Assembly (NCBI RefSeq): GCF_030530965.1
Contig: NZ_JAUMTY010000009.1
Location: 40,321-55,099 of the forward strand
Direction: 5' to 3'
Source: Corynebacterium sp.
Lineage (GTDB): Bacteria > Actinomycetota > Actinomycetes > Mycobacteriales > Mycobacteriaceae
DNA: 14,779 nt
The notes under the pieces were generated by a model. That model saw only the letters and a list, made by a program, of their open reading frames with translations. It made no database searches and was not told the DNA's origin. The number at the start of each line of letters is the position of its first letter. The first letter of the stretch is position 1. Of this stretch, positions 1 through 5,896 are shown in pieces. Both the position numbers and the translations under genes were made by a program.

Positions 1-136
1 AACTAGATGGGGGTGAAGCAACGGATCCGTAACCAAAAGTTGCCATCACTTGTGACACTTTCGTAACATTTGGCAGATTTTGTGGCTATGAGCTGGCCAT
101 ATGCTGAACTTAGCCTTGGAACCAACACCCTCGATT

Positions 137-152
137 TGTGATGGAGGACACA
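137..152. promoter_or_regulatory. GlxR/CRP-like binding site
   Basis: The 16-mer TGTGATGGAGGACACA fits the CRP/GlxR pattern TGTGA-N6-TCACA: the left half-site is perfect and the right half-site (ACACA) has two differences from TCACA. In C. glutamicum, rpf2 is known to be controlled by GlxR together with RamA and RamB, so a site just downstream of tatD is where one would expect it. No binding evidence exists here. Confidence 0.45.
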
Positions 153-160
153 GAAAATCA

Positions 161-173
161 GGGCCGATCGCCC
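161..173 (-). terminator. Weak hairpin after tatD
   Basis: Read on the minus strand just after the tatD stop codon, GGGC-GATCG-GCCC forms a 4-bp GC stem and is followed by TGATTTTCT. The stem is short and the T-run imperfect, so this is a weak intrinsic terminator at best; read-through into the presumed rpf gene is possible. Confidence 0.3.
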
Positions 174-177
174 GAAA

Positions 178-1029
178 TTAGTCCTCCGAGCTAGAGCGAT
201 CCACCCCGAAAATCCTCGCCGCGGTCTGGCCTGTGTGGAGGGCAAACTCCTCAGGCGTCTCCCCTCTCACCTCAGCCAACCGACGGGCCGTGTAGCCGAC
301 ATATGCCGATTCGTTCTTCGCACCGCGGAATGGCTCCGGAGTCATATAGGGCGCGTCGGTCTCTACCGTGATCTGACCCACGGGGGCGCGGCGGGCCGCT
401 TCGCGAAGTTCGTCGTTACGTTTAAATGTCGAGTTCCCCGCGAAGGACAAAATGTATCCCCGGCTCAGCGCTTCCTCGGCGACGCCCAGTGGGGACGAAA
501 AGCAGTGCAGCATCACCGTGAGATCGTCACCGTAATCGGCGAGAATGGCCAGCAAGTCCTCGTCGCCCTCACGATTGTGGATCATGAGCGGTTTATTAAC
601 CCGCCGCGCCAGGTCCGCGTGCCAGCGCAGGGCCTCGCGCTGGGTGTCCTTATCGGCACACTCGTCGAGCTTGCCCAACCAGTAATAATCCAGCCCGGTC
701 TCCCCGACCGCGACACAGCGGGGATCCTCAGCCATCTCTTCGATTCGGGCGCGCACGCTGTCGGTCAGCTCGCCGGCTCGCGTCGGGTGGATGGCACACG
801 CTGCGACAACATCGGGATGGAGATGGGCGGCCTCGAGGGCTTTCTCGGCTTCGTCTAATCCGTCGCCTACAGTGCACACCCATTCCACGCCACTGCCGGC
901 GGCTCGGGTCATCAGCTCCGAAATCCCGGCTGCATCATGGGCTCCGGTGGCCCATAAATGGGTATGAGCGTCCACAAGGTGCGGCAGGAATTCGGGCGGT
1001 TTCGGTTCAGGGCGACGCTTCTTGCTCAT
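178..1029 (-). CDS. tatD: TatD family metal-dependent hydrolase/DNase
   Basis: A 283-residue protein of the TatD family: TIM-barrel, two-metal hydrolases of the amidohydrolase superfamily, associated with DNase activity and DNA repair. The family signature is complete: VDAHTHL near the N-terminus (metal ligands His22, His24), GETGLDYYW with Glu110, IHNRE with His151, LHCFSS with His175, and ETDAPYMTPEPFRG with Asp225. Length is slightly above the usual 255-270 residues because of a charged, Pro-rich N-terminus of about 16 residues. The ATG at 1029 has a TAGCCT hexamer exactly 6 nt upstream, suggesting a leaderless mRNA. Its neighbour to the left should be rpf, as in mycobacteria and C. glutamicum. 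Unlike the tight metG-tatD arrangement of M. tuberculosis, a five-kilobase block containing four genes lies between them. The family assignment is firm; the physiological substrate is not known from sequence. Confidence 0.95.
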   Translation of the reverse strand: MSKKRRPEPKPPEFLPHLVDAHTHLWATGAHDAAGISELMTRAAGSGVEWVCTVGDGLDEAEKALEAAHLHPDVVAACAIHPTRAGELTDSVRARIEEMAEDPRCVAVGETGLDYYWLGKLDECADKDTQREALRWHADLARRVNKPLMIHNREGDEDLLAILADYGDDLTVMLHCFSSPLGVAEEALSRGYILSFAGNSTFKRNDELREAARRAPVGQITVETDAPYMTPEPFRGAKNESAYVGYTARRLAEVRGETPEEFALHTGQTAARIFGVDRSSSED

Positions 1030-1035
1030 ACCTTT

Positions 1036-1041
1036 AGGCTA
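1036..1041 (-). promoter_or_regulatory. -10 hexamer of tatD, leaderless
   Basis: TAGCCT on the minus strand, with 6 nt between it and the tatD ATG. This puts the transcription start at or next to the A of the start codon. The identical hexamer precedes metG. No clear -35 was found. Confidence 0.45.
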
Positions 1042-1062
1042 ACTAATCCAGTGGGCTGGACG

Positions 1063-1091
1063 TGAACAGTCATGTCCCCGTCCCCTACTAT
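1063..1091 (+). promoter_or_regulatory. Possible promoter of the pepC pair
   Basis: TGAACA (1063-1068, four of six matches to TTGACA), a 17-bp spacer and TACTAT (1086-1091, five of six to TATAAT). This would give a 5' leader of roughly 120 nt ahead of the first PepC, including the 13-bp repeats at 1175-1213. It lies back to back with the tatD promoter in the 189-bp divergent region. Hexamer matching alone is weak evidence. Confidence 0.35.
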
Positions 1092-1174
1092 GTTCACACA
1101 TCACACACAACGCCCGAGCACACCGTGTTCGTGGCACATCTGTAACCCATGTGTGAAACGCTATGTCGAGCCAC

Positions 1175-1213
1175 ATTGCTGAACTGTATTGCTGAACCGC
1201 ATTGCTAAGGAGA
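1175..1213 (+). repeat. Three 13-bp tandem repeats at the pepC start
   Basis: ATTGCTGAACTGT, ATTGCTGAACCGC and ATTGCTAAGGAGA follow each other without a gap at a strict 13-bp period. The first two share 11 of 13 bases. The third keeps ATTGCT and then turns into the Shine-Dalgarno AAGGAG (1207-1212) of the first pepC, so the array ends 5 nt before the ATG. Confidence 0.85.
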
Positions 1214-1218
1214 CAAGC

Positions 1219-2649
1219 ATGACCGAATCTTCGTCTACCTCACTATTGACTGCGCTGTCAGATACACGCCTATCTGAGCTTCGTGCCAATATTGCCGACG
1301 ACCCCACCCACCGCGTCGCGATGAACGCCGTGACCACCACCGATGTCGATCATGTTGCTCTGAACAGGGACGCCGTCGTCGCATTAGATGAATCGTCAGA
1401 AATAAAGCTCGATTCCTTAAAGGTGACCGATCAGAAGCAATCCGGCCGGTGCTGGATGTTCGCGGCGTTGAATGTTTTCCGTCACGATATCGCGCGTTCC
1501 CTTAATCTTGAAGATTTTGAATTCTCGGAGTCTTATCTTCAATTTTTCGATAAGTTCGAAAAAGCGAATTACTTCTTGCGTTCCGTCGCGGGACTGTATG
1601 ACGGTTCCATAACATCAGCGGATAGCCCGTCACATACTGGCTCACCACAAGAATTACGCGATCGCGCCATTGATACATTATTTACTTTCACCGTCAGCGA
1701 CGGCGGCCAGTGGAGTTACGTCGTTAATTTGGTGAAGAAATATGGTGTTGTTCCCAAATATGTCATGCCGGAAACACAGTCGAGTTCTTCGACCTCTCAC
1801 ATGGATCGGGCGTTAAACACCATTGTGCGTAAAGCCGCTCTTCAGCTGCGGGACGCGCTGGACACGGAGCGCGATACCCACACTGAGGGCTTTGACCCGA
1901 ATGGCATCATTGCCTCCGCACTTCGCGACGTTCACCGCGTGCTATCCATTCACCTCGGTGTTCCACCCACCGAATTTGTCTGGCAGTATCGCGACAAAGA
2001 CAACACCTTCCACCGCGGTGGTACCTACACACCGCAGCAGTTTGCGCAGGAATTCTTGCCCGATGACCTGGACAATTACGTCAACATTGCGCACGATCCG
2101 CGCGCGGATGTGCCCGTCGGACATCGGTACACAACCCAGTTCCAAAATGACATGTGGGGCACGGAGGACTTCACCTATCTCAACGTGGATCTGGACACCA
2201 TGAAGTCGCTGGCCATTGAGCGCCTCCGCAAAGACAAGCCGGTGTTTTTCTCGTGCGACGTCAACCGCCAGTTCCGGGCGGACCTCGGAGTGTGGGACGC
2301 CGATCTGATCCAGCTGGACCAGCTCTACGGCATCACCACCACAACGACAAAGGCTGACCGCATGCTGACCGCCGAGTCCCGGTTGACCCACGCGATGGTC
2401 TTCACCGGCGTAGATTTCGACACCGATTCCGACACTCCCCGTCGGTGGCGTGTGGAGAACTCGTGGGGAACCAAGCACCACAAGGAGCATAAAGAAATCG
2501 CTGGTAAGGGCTACGGAACGATGGCCGATTCCTGGTTCAACGAGAGTGTGTTCCACATTGTGGTTCATCGCGACGAGCTGCCCGACGAGCTTCGCGCACA
2601 CCTCGACGACGAACCCACTGTCCTTCCTCTGTGGGATTCCATGGTCTAA
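1219..2649 (+). CDS. pepC: PepC/bleomycin hydrolase-like cysteine peptidase, tail-less
   Basis: A 476-residue cytosolic cysteine peptidase of family C1B (aminopeptidase C/bleomycin hydrolase), normally a homohexameric barrel that removes N-terminal residues from peptides. The papain-type active site is complete: Gln72 and Cys78 in DQKQSGRCWMF, His391 in LTHAMVFTGVD, Asn414 in VENSWG. The start at 1219 is chosen for AAGGAG six bases upstream; a TTG at 1189 would only add residues from the repeat region. It differs from its downstream paralogue by a Ser/Asp-rich insertion of about 14 residues near residues 130-145 and by its C-terminus. It ends VLPLWDSMV, where the family has VLPxWDPMGALA; that tail normally projects into the active-site cleft and confers aminopeptidase behaviour. 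I infer a shift toward oligopeptidase activity. About 57 nt separate it from the second copy with no terminator, so they are probably co-transcribed. The segment coding for the Cys region is markedly AT-richer than the 3' half. Confidence 0.93.
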   Translation: MTESSSTSLLTALSDTRLSELRANIADDPTHRVAMNAVTTTDVDHVALNRDAVVALDESSEIKLDSLKVTDQKQSGRCWMFAALNVFRHDIARSLNLEDFEFSESYLQFFDKFEKANYFLRSVAGLYDGSITSADSPSHTGSPQELRDRAIDTLFTFTVSDGGQWSYVVNLVKKYGVVPKYVMPETQSSSSTSHMDRALNTIVRKAALQLRDALDTERDTHTEGFDPNGIIASALRDVHRVLSIHLGVPPTEFVWQYRDKDNTFHRGGTYTPQQFAQEFLPDDLDNYVNIAHDPRADVPVGHRYTTQFQNDMWGTEDFTYLNVDLDTMKSLAIERLRKDKPVFFSCDVNRQFRADLGVWDADLIQLDQLYGITTTTTKADRMLTAESRLTHAMVFTGVDFDTDSDTPRRWRVENSWGTKHHKEHKEIAGKGYGTMADSWFNESVFHIVVHRDELPDELRAHLDDEPTVLPLWDSMV

Positions 2650-2676
2650 CCCGCTGCACATCACGCAGGATTCCCG

Positions 2677-2690
2677 CACCAACCACCAAC
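2677..2690 (+). repeat. 7-bp tandem duplication before second pepC
   Basis: CACCAAC occurs twice in direct succession, immediately upstream of the Shine-Dalgarno of the second pepC. It is short enough to be chance, but it matches the pattern of tandem duplications at other gene boundaries here. Confidence 0.45.
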
Positions 2691-2696
2691 TATGAC

Positions 2697-2701
2697 AAGG
2701 A
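2697..2701 (+). promoter_or_regulatory. Ribosome binding site deciding the second pepC start
   Basis: AAGGA lies 5 nt before the ATG at 2707. An in-frame ATG at 2692 would place this motif inside the coding sequence and has no Shine-Dalgarno of its own, so 2707 is preferred. Confidence 0.65.
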
Positions 2702-2706
2702 CACCT

Positions 2707-4161
2707 ATGACTTCCTCTGACAACCACAACACCCCGGCACCGCAGTATTCCTCGCGCAACACCGGCGTTCTGGCTCCTCAAGCCGTCGCAAGTCTCTCTG
2801 AGGCAGTGGCCTCCGACTCATCAGCCCGAATCGCGATGAACGCGGTCACCACGACCGACGTCGATAAAGTCGCTCTCAACCGCCAGCGCGTGATCTCCCT
2901 CGACCATTCTGTTTCGCACAAAACCGATACATGGGCCGTCGCTAATCAAAAGAAATCTGGCCGGTGCTGGATTTTCTCGGGACTTAATTCCATGCGCGGC
3001 AACGTCATGTCAGAAACTGGAATTAAAGACTTCGAGCTTTCTCAAAACTATGTTTCTTTTTATGACAAGCTAGAGAAAGCCAATTATTTCCTCACCGCCA
3101 TGCGCGAATTAGCCGATCGCCCTATCGAGGATCGGACTATTCAGCATCTTTTGCAGGCACCCATTGACGACGGTGGCCAATGGAATATGTTTGTCGCTTT
3201 GATCAACAAATATGGTGTTGTTCCGCAATACGCAATGCCGGAAACGCAATCGAGTTCTAACACGCGGCATATGAACCGCGACTTGGCGTCGGTTCTGCGC
3301 GCCGGCGCGACGCACATCCGCAATGCCGTCGCAGAGGACAACGAGCACAATGCGGATAGCGACGCGGTCAAGGCCATTCATGACGAGACCATGACCAGCG
3401 TTTACCGCATTCTCACCATCCATCTCGGTGTGCCGCCGGAGAAATTTGTGTGGCAATACCGCACGAAGGATAACGAGTTCGTGCGGAAGGGCACGATGAC
3501 GCCGCAGGAGTTCGCCGCGGTCTACCTCCCCAGCGACCTCGACGACTATGCCTGCGTCGTGAATGATCCGCGCTCGACCAGCCCGTACGGTGACACATTT
3601 ACCGTCGAGTACCTGGGCAATGTTGTCGGCGCGAAGCCGGTCACGTACCTCAATGCGCCTATCGAGGTGCTGAAGAAAGCTGCTGTGGGTGCGCTGGTTG
3701 ATGGCAACCCTGTGTGGTTCGGGTGCGACACGCTGGCGCAATCGAACGCCGACCAGGGGTATTGGTCACTCGACCTGTACGATTACGACGATCTCTACGG
3801 TGTGGACCTCTCGATGTCCAAGGAAGACCGGCTGCTGTCCGGCGATTCCATGATGACTCACGCCATGGTGTTCACCGGGGTTGATCTTGTCGACGATGCC
3901 AACGACGATTTCGACCCGACCACTGTTACTTCGTCCGACGATCTCCCGGAGACCGTTCGTCCCCGCCGGTGGCGCGTCGAAAATTCGTGGGGCCCGGATA
4001 AGGCCGACAAGGGTTTCTGGACGATGGACGATTCCTGGTTCTCCGAAAACGTGTACGAAATCGCTGTTCCGAAGTCGCGGCTGCCCAAGGAATACCAGGA
4101 TGCGTTGAGCAAGGAACCCCATGTCCTGCCCGCGTGGGATCCTATGGGCGCACTGGCTTAG
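2707..4161 (+). CDS. pepC: PepC/bleomycin hydrolase-like aminopeptidase C
   Basis: A 484-residue C1B cysteine aminopeptidase, tandem paralogue of the upstream gene. Catalytic residues are Gln81 and Cys87 in NQKKSGRCWIF, His385 in MTHAMVFTGVD and Asn426 in VENSWG. Unlike the first copy it keeps the canonical ending VLPAWDPMGALA, so it should be a true exo-acting aminopeptidase. Between the His and Asn motifs it carries an extra acidic, Asp/Thr-rich loop (about 18 residues longer than in the first copy, around residues 392-415). Conserved blocks shared by both copies include RxAMNAVTTTDVD, YGVVPxYxMPETQSSS and HLGVPPxxFVWQYR. The start at 2707 follows AAGGA by 5 nt. The last codons (Gly-Ala-Leu-Ala-stop) form one copy of a 14-bp tandem duplication (4147-4174). 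Substrates cannot be predicted beyond general peptide turnover. Confidence 0.94.
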   Translation: MTSSDNHNTPAPQYSSRNTGVLAPQAVASLSEAVASDSSARIAMNAVTTTDVDKVALNRQRVISLDHSVSHKTDTWAVANQKKSGRCWIFSGLNSMRGNVMSETGIKDFELSQNYVSFYDKLEKANYFLTAMRELADRPIEDRTIQHLLQAPIDDGGQWNMFVALINKYGVVPQYAMPETQSSSNTRHMNRDLASVLRAGATHIRNAVAEDNEHNADSDAVKAIHDETMTSVYRILTIHLGVPPEKFVWQYRTKDNEFVRKGTMTPQEFAAVYLPSDLDDYACVVNDPRSTSPYGDTFTVEYLGNVVGAKPVTYLNAPIEVLKKAAVGALVDGNPVWFGCDTLAQSNADQGYWSLDLYDYDDLYGVDLSMSKEDRLLSGDSMMTHAMVFTGVDLVDDANDDFDPTTVTSSDDLPETVRPRRWRVENSWGPDKADKGFWTMDDSWFSENVYEIAVPKSRLPKEYQDALSKEPHVLPAWDPMGALA

Positions 4162-4174
4162 GCGCACTAGCTCG
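4147..4174 (+). repeat. 14-bp tandem duplication across the pepC stop
   Basis: GGCGCACTGGCTTA is followed at once by GGCGCACTAGCTCG, identical at 11 of 14 positions. The first copy encodes the Gly-Ala-Leu-Ala tail and the first bases of the TAG stop; the second lies in the non-coding gap. Confidence 0.65.
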
Positions 4175-4191
4175 CGGATAACAGCCAGCGC

Positions 4192-4197
4192 TATCCT
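4192..4197 (+). promoter_or_regulatory. -10 hexamer of methyltransferase, leaderless
   Basis: TATCCT with 7 nt to the ATG at 4205. There is no Shine-Dalgarno in this short gap, so either a leaderless transcript starts here or the gene is translated from read-through of the pepC mRNA. Confidence 0.45.
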
Positions 4198-4204
4198 GAA
4201 TGTC

Positions 4205-4804
4205 ATGCCTACGTGGAATGACATTGTTGCTGCCAACCCTGACCACTCCCATCGCTATGCAAAGCGGTGGGATATTTTTGTCGCTCAAGGGAGGGATATC
4301 GACGGCGAGGCACGCCTCATTGACGCGTTGGCCCAGCGCGGCTCCCGGATGCTCGACGCCGGGGCCGGCACCGGAAGAGTAGGAGCGTACCTGCTCGAGA
4401 AAGGGCACTCCGTCACGGGCGTGGATGTTGACCCCTACTTGGTGTCGGTGGCACAGAACCGCCTGCCCGATGGCGACTGGCATGTTGCCGATTTAGGCGA
4501 CGAATCCCCCGACCCCCAGGACTTCCCCGAGGGTCCGTTCGACATTATTTACTCGGCCGGAAACGTGTTCCCCTTCATCGCCCCCGACCAGCGCGCAACT
4601 GCTGTCGCAAACCTATCGAGCCGACTTGCCGACGGCGGTCGGATGGTCCTTGGCTTCGCCCTCGACCGGGGATACACGGCCCAACAATTTCTTGCCGACG
4701 CTGACGCCGCCGGCCTCACAGCACAGCACCTGTTTTCGTCGTGGAATGCTGATCCCTACGACGAGACCAGCACATTCCTCGTTGCAGTGCTCACGCGAAA
4801 CTAA
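4205..4804 (+). CDS. Class I SAM-dependent methyltransferase
   Basis: A 199-residue protein with the Rossmann-like fold of small class I methyltransferases. SAM-binding motif I is LDAGAGTGRVG (about residues 50-60), the acidic post-I strand is VTGVDVDP (70-77, Asp binding the ribose), and FDIIYSAGNVF (about 112-122) is the motif IV region. The substrate is unknown: no family-specific substrate motif is visible. The ATG at 4205 is preferred over upstream in-frame starts because those lie inside the pepC 3' end and encode no domain, and because of the -10 hexamer 7 nt upstream. It follows the pepC pair by 43 nt on the same strand. Its TAA stop overlaps the stop codon of the convergent quinone oxidoreductase gene. 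Confidence 0.85.
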   Translation: MPTWNDIVAANPDHSHRYAKRWDIFVAQGRDIDGEARLIDALAQRGSRMLDAGAGTGRVGAYLLEKGHSVTGVDVDPYLVSVAQNRLPDGDWHVADLGDESPDPQDFPEGPFDIIYSAGNVFPFIAPDQRATAVANLSSRLADGGRMVLGFALDRGYTAQQFLADADAAGLTAQHLFSSWNADPYDETSTFLVAVLTRN

Positions 4805-5823
4805 GGGATAAGCACCAACGATCCCGTGGTCTTCCGCGCCTGCAGCTGCTCATGAGCTGTGCGTGCCTCAGAGAGCGGGAACGTCCCTCCAATGCGGAAC
4901 TTCACTGAGCCATTGGCCACCATTCCAACAACCGCTTGAACGCGCGATTGCAGTTCACCCGGGCGCGAAGTCCAGTCCTTAATGCTCGGCCGGGTCAGGA
5001 AGACCGAACCCGCCTCATTCAACAGTTGCGGATCAATCGGCGGCACCGGGCCAGACGCCGCACCAAACAGCACCATCGTTCCCGTCGGCCGTAGCGAATG
5101 AATGGACGTATCAAACGTGGTCTTCCCCACGCCGTCATACACGACGTCCGCACCACGCCCATCCGTCAACTCACGGATTTTCTCCGGGGAGTAGTCGTCG
5201 TAATTAATGGTGTAATCAGCGCCATTATCCCGCGAGAGCTGCGCCTTTTCCTCCGTAGAGGTGATGCTGATGACAGTGGCTCCCCGCGCTTTCGCCATCT
5301 GCGTCAGAAGCAAACCGACGCCACCCGAGCCCGCGGTAATGACGCACGTGTCGCCCTCGCCCAGCGAGTAGCAGCCGTCGGAAAGGTAATGGGCAGTAAT
5401 CCCCTGCGTCATTAACGACGCGGCCGTCGGATCGTCGATTGTTTCCTCGATAGCCACGGCTGCCGACGCGGGCACCGCCGCGTATTCCGCGTACGAGCAG
5501 TTCGTGTTGTAGAAAGCGACGCGATCTCCGACGGATAATTCGCCCGAGGAGGAAGCGTCGCCATTATCCTCCCCCTTGGCAACGACGCGCCCAACGCCCT
5601 CGACGCCTGGTGTGTAGGGCATGTCCGTGGGGTAAATTCCCTCGCGGAAGTAGCTGTCGATGTAGTTGACGCCGGCTGCGTCGATCTTCACCAGAACCTC
5701 GCCGGGGCCGGGCTGGGGAACGGGGACGTCATCCTTGTATTCCAGGACGTCCGCGCCTCCCGTGTGGGATACCCGGATCGCGTGCATGGTGTTAGGGATA
5801 GTTACTGTTTGAGAAGAGCTCAT
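4801..5823 (-). CDS. qor: NADPH:quinone oxidoreductase, zinc-independent MDR type
   Basis: A 340-residue medium-chain dehydrogenase/reductase of the quinone oxidoreductase (QorA/zeta-crystallin) group, which reduces quinones with NADPH in the cytosol. Features: start region MHAIRVSHTGGADVL, quinone-reductase stretch GVNYIDSYFREGIYP, nucleotide-binding motif AGSGGVG (about residues 164-170), and the C-terminal block ASGPVPPIDPQLL followed by FLTRPSIKDW, typical of this subgroup. The Cys/His zinc ligands of alcohol dehydrogenases are absent. A Ser/Asp-rich insertion near residues 85-96 (GEDNGDASSSGE) is unusual. I favour the ATG at 5823 because TATGGT lies 7 nt upstream (leaderless); an ATG at 5835 would overlap that hexamer, and MHAIRV itself (15 residues in) is a third option. 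It follows metG on the same strand with a gap of about 72 nt holding a 21-bp repeat pair. Confidence 0.9.
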   Translation of the reverse strand: MSSSQTVTIPNTMHAIRVSHTGGADVLEYKDDVPVPQPGPGEVLVKIDAAGVNYIDSYFREGIYPTDMPYTPGVEGVGRVVAKGEDNGDASSSGELSVGDRVAFYNTNCSYAEYAAVPASAAVAIEETIDDPTAASLMTQGITAHYLSDGCYSLGEGDTCVITAGSGGVGLLLTQMAKARGATVISITSTEEKAQLSRDNGADYTINYDDYSPEKIRELTDGRGADVVYDGVGKTTFDTSIHSLRPTGTMVLFGAASGPVPPIDPQLLNEAGSVFLTRPSIKDWTSRPGELQSRVQAVVGMVANGSVKFRIGGTFPLSEARTAHEQLQARKTTGSLVLIP

Positions 5824-5830
5824 GACCCCC

Positions 5831-5836
5831 ACCATA
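5831..5836 (-). promoter_or_regulatory. -10 hexamer of qor, leaderless
   Basis: TATGGT on the minus strand with 7 nt (GGGGGTC) before the ATG at 5823. The G-run is too close to the start codon to act as a Shine-Dalgarno, which favours a leaderless reading. Confidence 0.4.
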
Positions 5837-5854
5837 GGTGAAGACGGCGCGTCC

Positions 5855-5896
5855 AGCAGGGAGAGAATCCCCGCTAGCAGGGACAGACTCCCGGCT
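5855..5896. repeat. 21-bp tandem pair, each copy a hairpin
   Basis: Two directly adjacent 21-bp units (5855-5875 and 5876-5896) are identical at 18 positions. Each contains GGGA-N5-TCCC flanked by AGC and GCT, giving an imperfect hairpin. Copy two ends on the last base of the metG stop codon, so the pair forms the immediate 3' untranslated region of metG. There is no T-run, so an intrinsic terminator is not clear; processing or mRNA stabilisation are alternatives. Confidence 0.75.

Larger units (their letters stand above)
1..177. other. Non-coding region, probable rpf upstream region
   Basis: No convincing gene lies here; the one reading frame running through it from tatD has no recognisable domain. 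By conserved actinobacterial gene order (metG, tatD, rpfB, ksgA) and the minus-strand direction of tatD, this should be the 5' control region of a minus-strand rpf gene starting to the left of position 1. It contains a CRP/GlxR-like palindrome (137-152), a short hairpin after tatD (161-173) and a TGGGGGT run (8-14) that resembles RamA-type G-stretch sites. The rpf gene itself is not visible, so its presence is an inference. Confidence 0.5.

Noticed and set aside
235..858. 207-residue open frame antisense to tatD
   Set aside because: tatD has all its metal-ligand motifs on the other strand; this frame is a codon-bias artefact.
1080..1105. Second GlxR site in the tatD/pepC gap
   Set aside because: TCACA half-sites occur (TTCACACATCACACA) but no TGTGA half-site stands 6 bp upstream.
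2630..2706. Frameshift explaining the missing PepC tail
   Set aside because: No single-base shift after VLPLWDSM restores Gly-Ala-Leu-Ala in the following bases, so true tail loss is the simpler reading.
1942..2781. 279-residue open frame antisense to the first pepC
   Set aside because: Shadow of a clearly conserved catalytic gene; low-complexity His/Val-rich product with no family resemblance.
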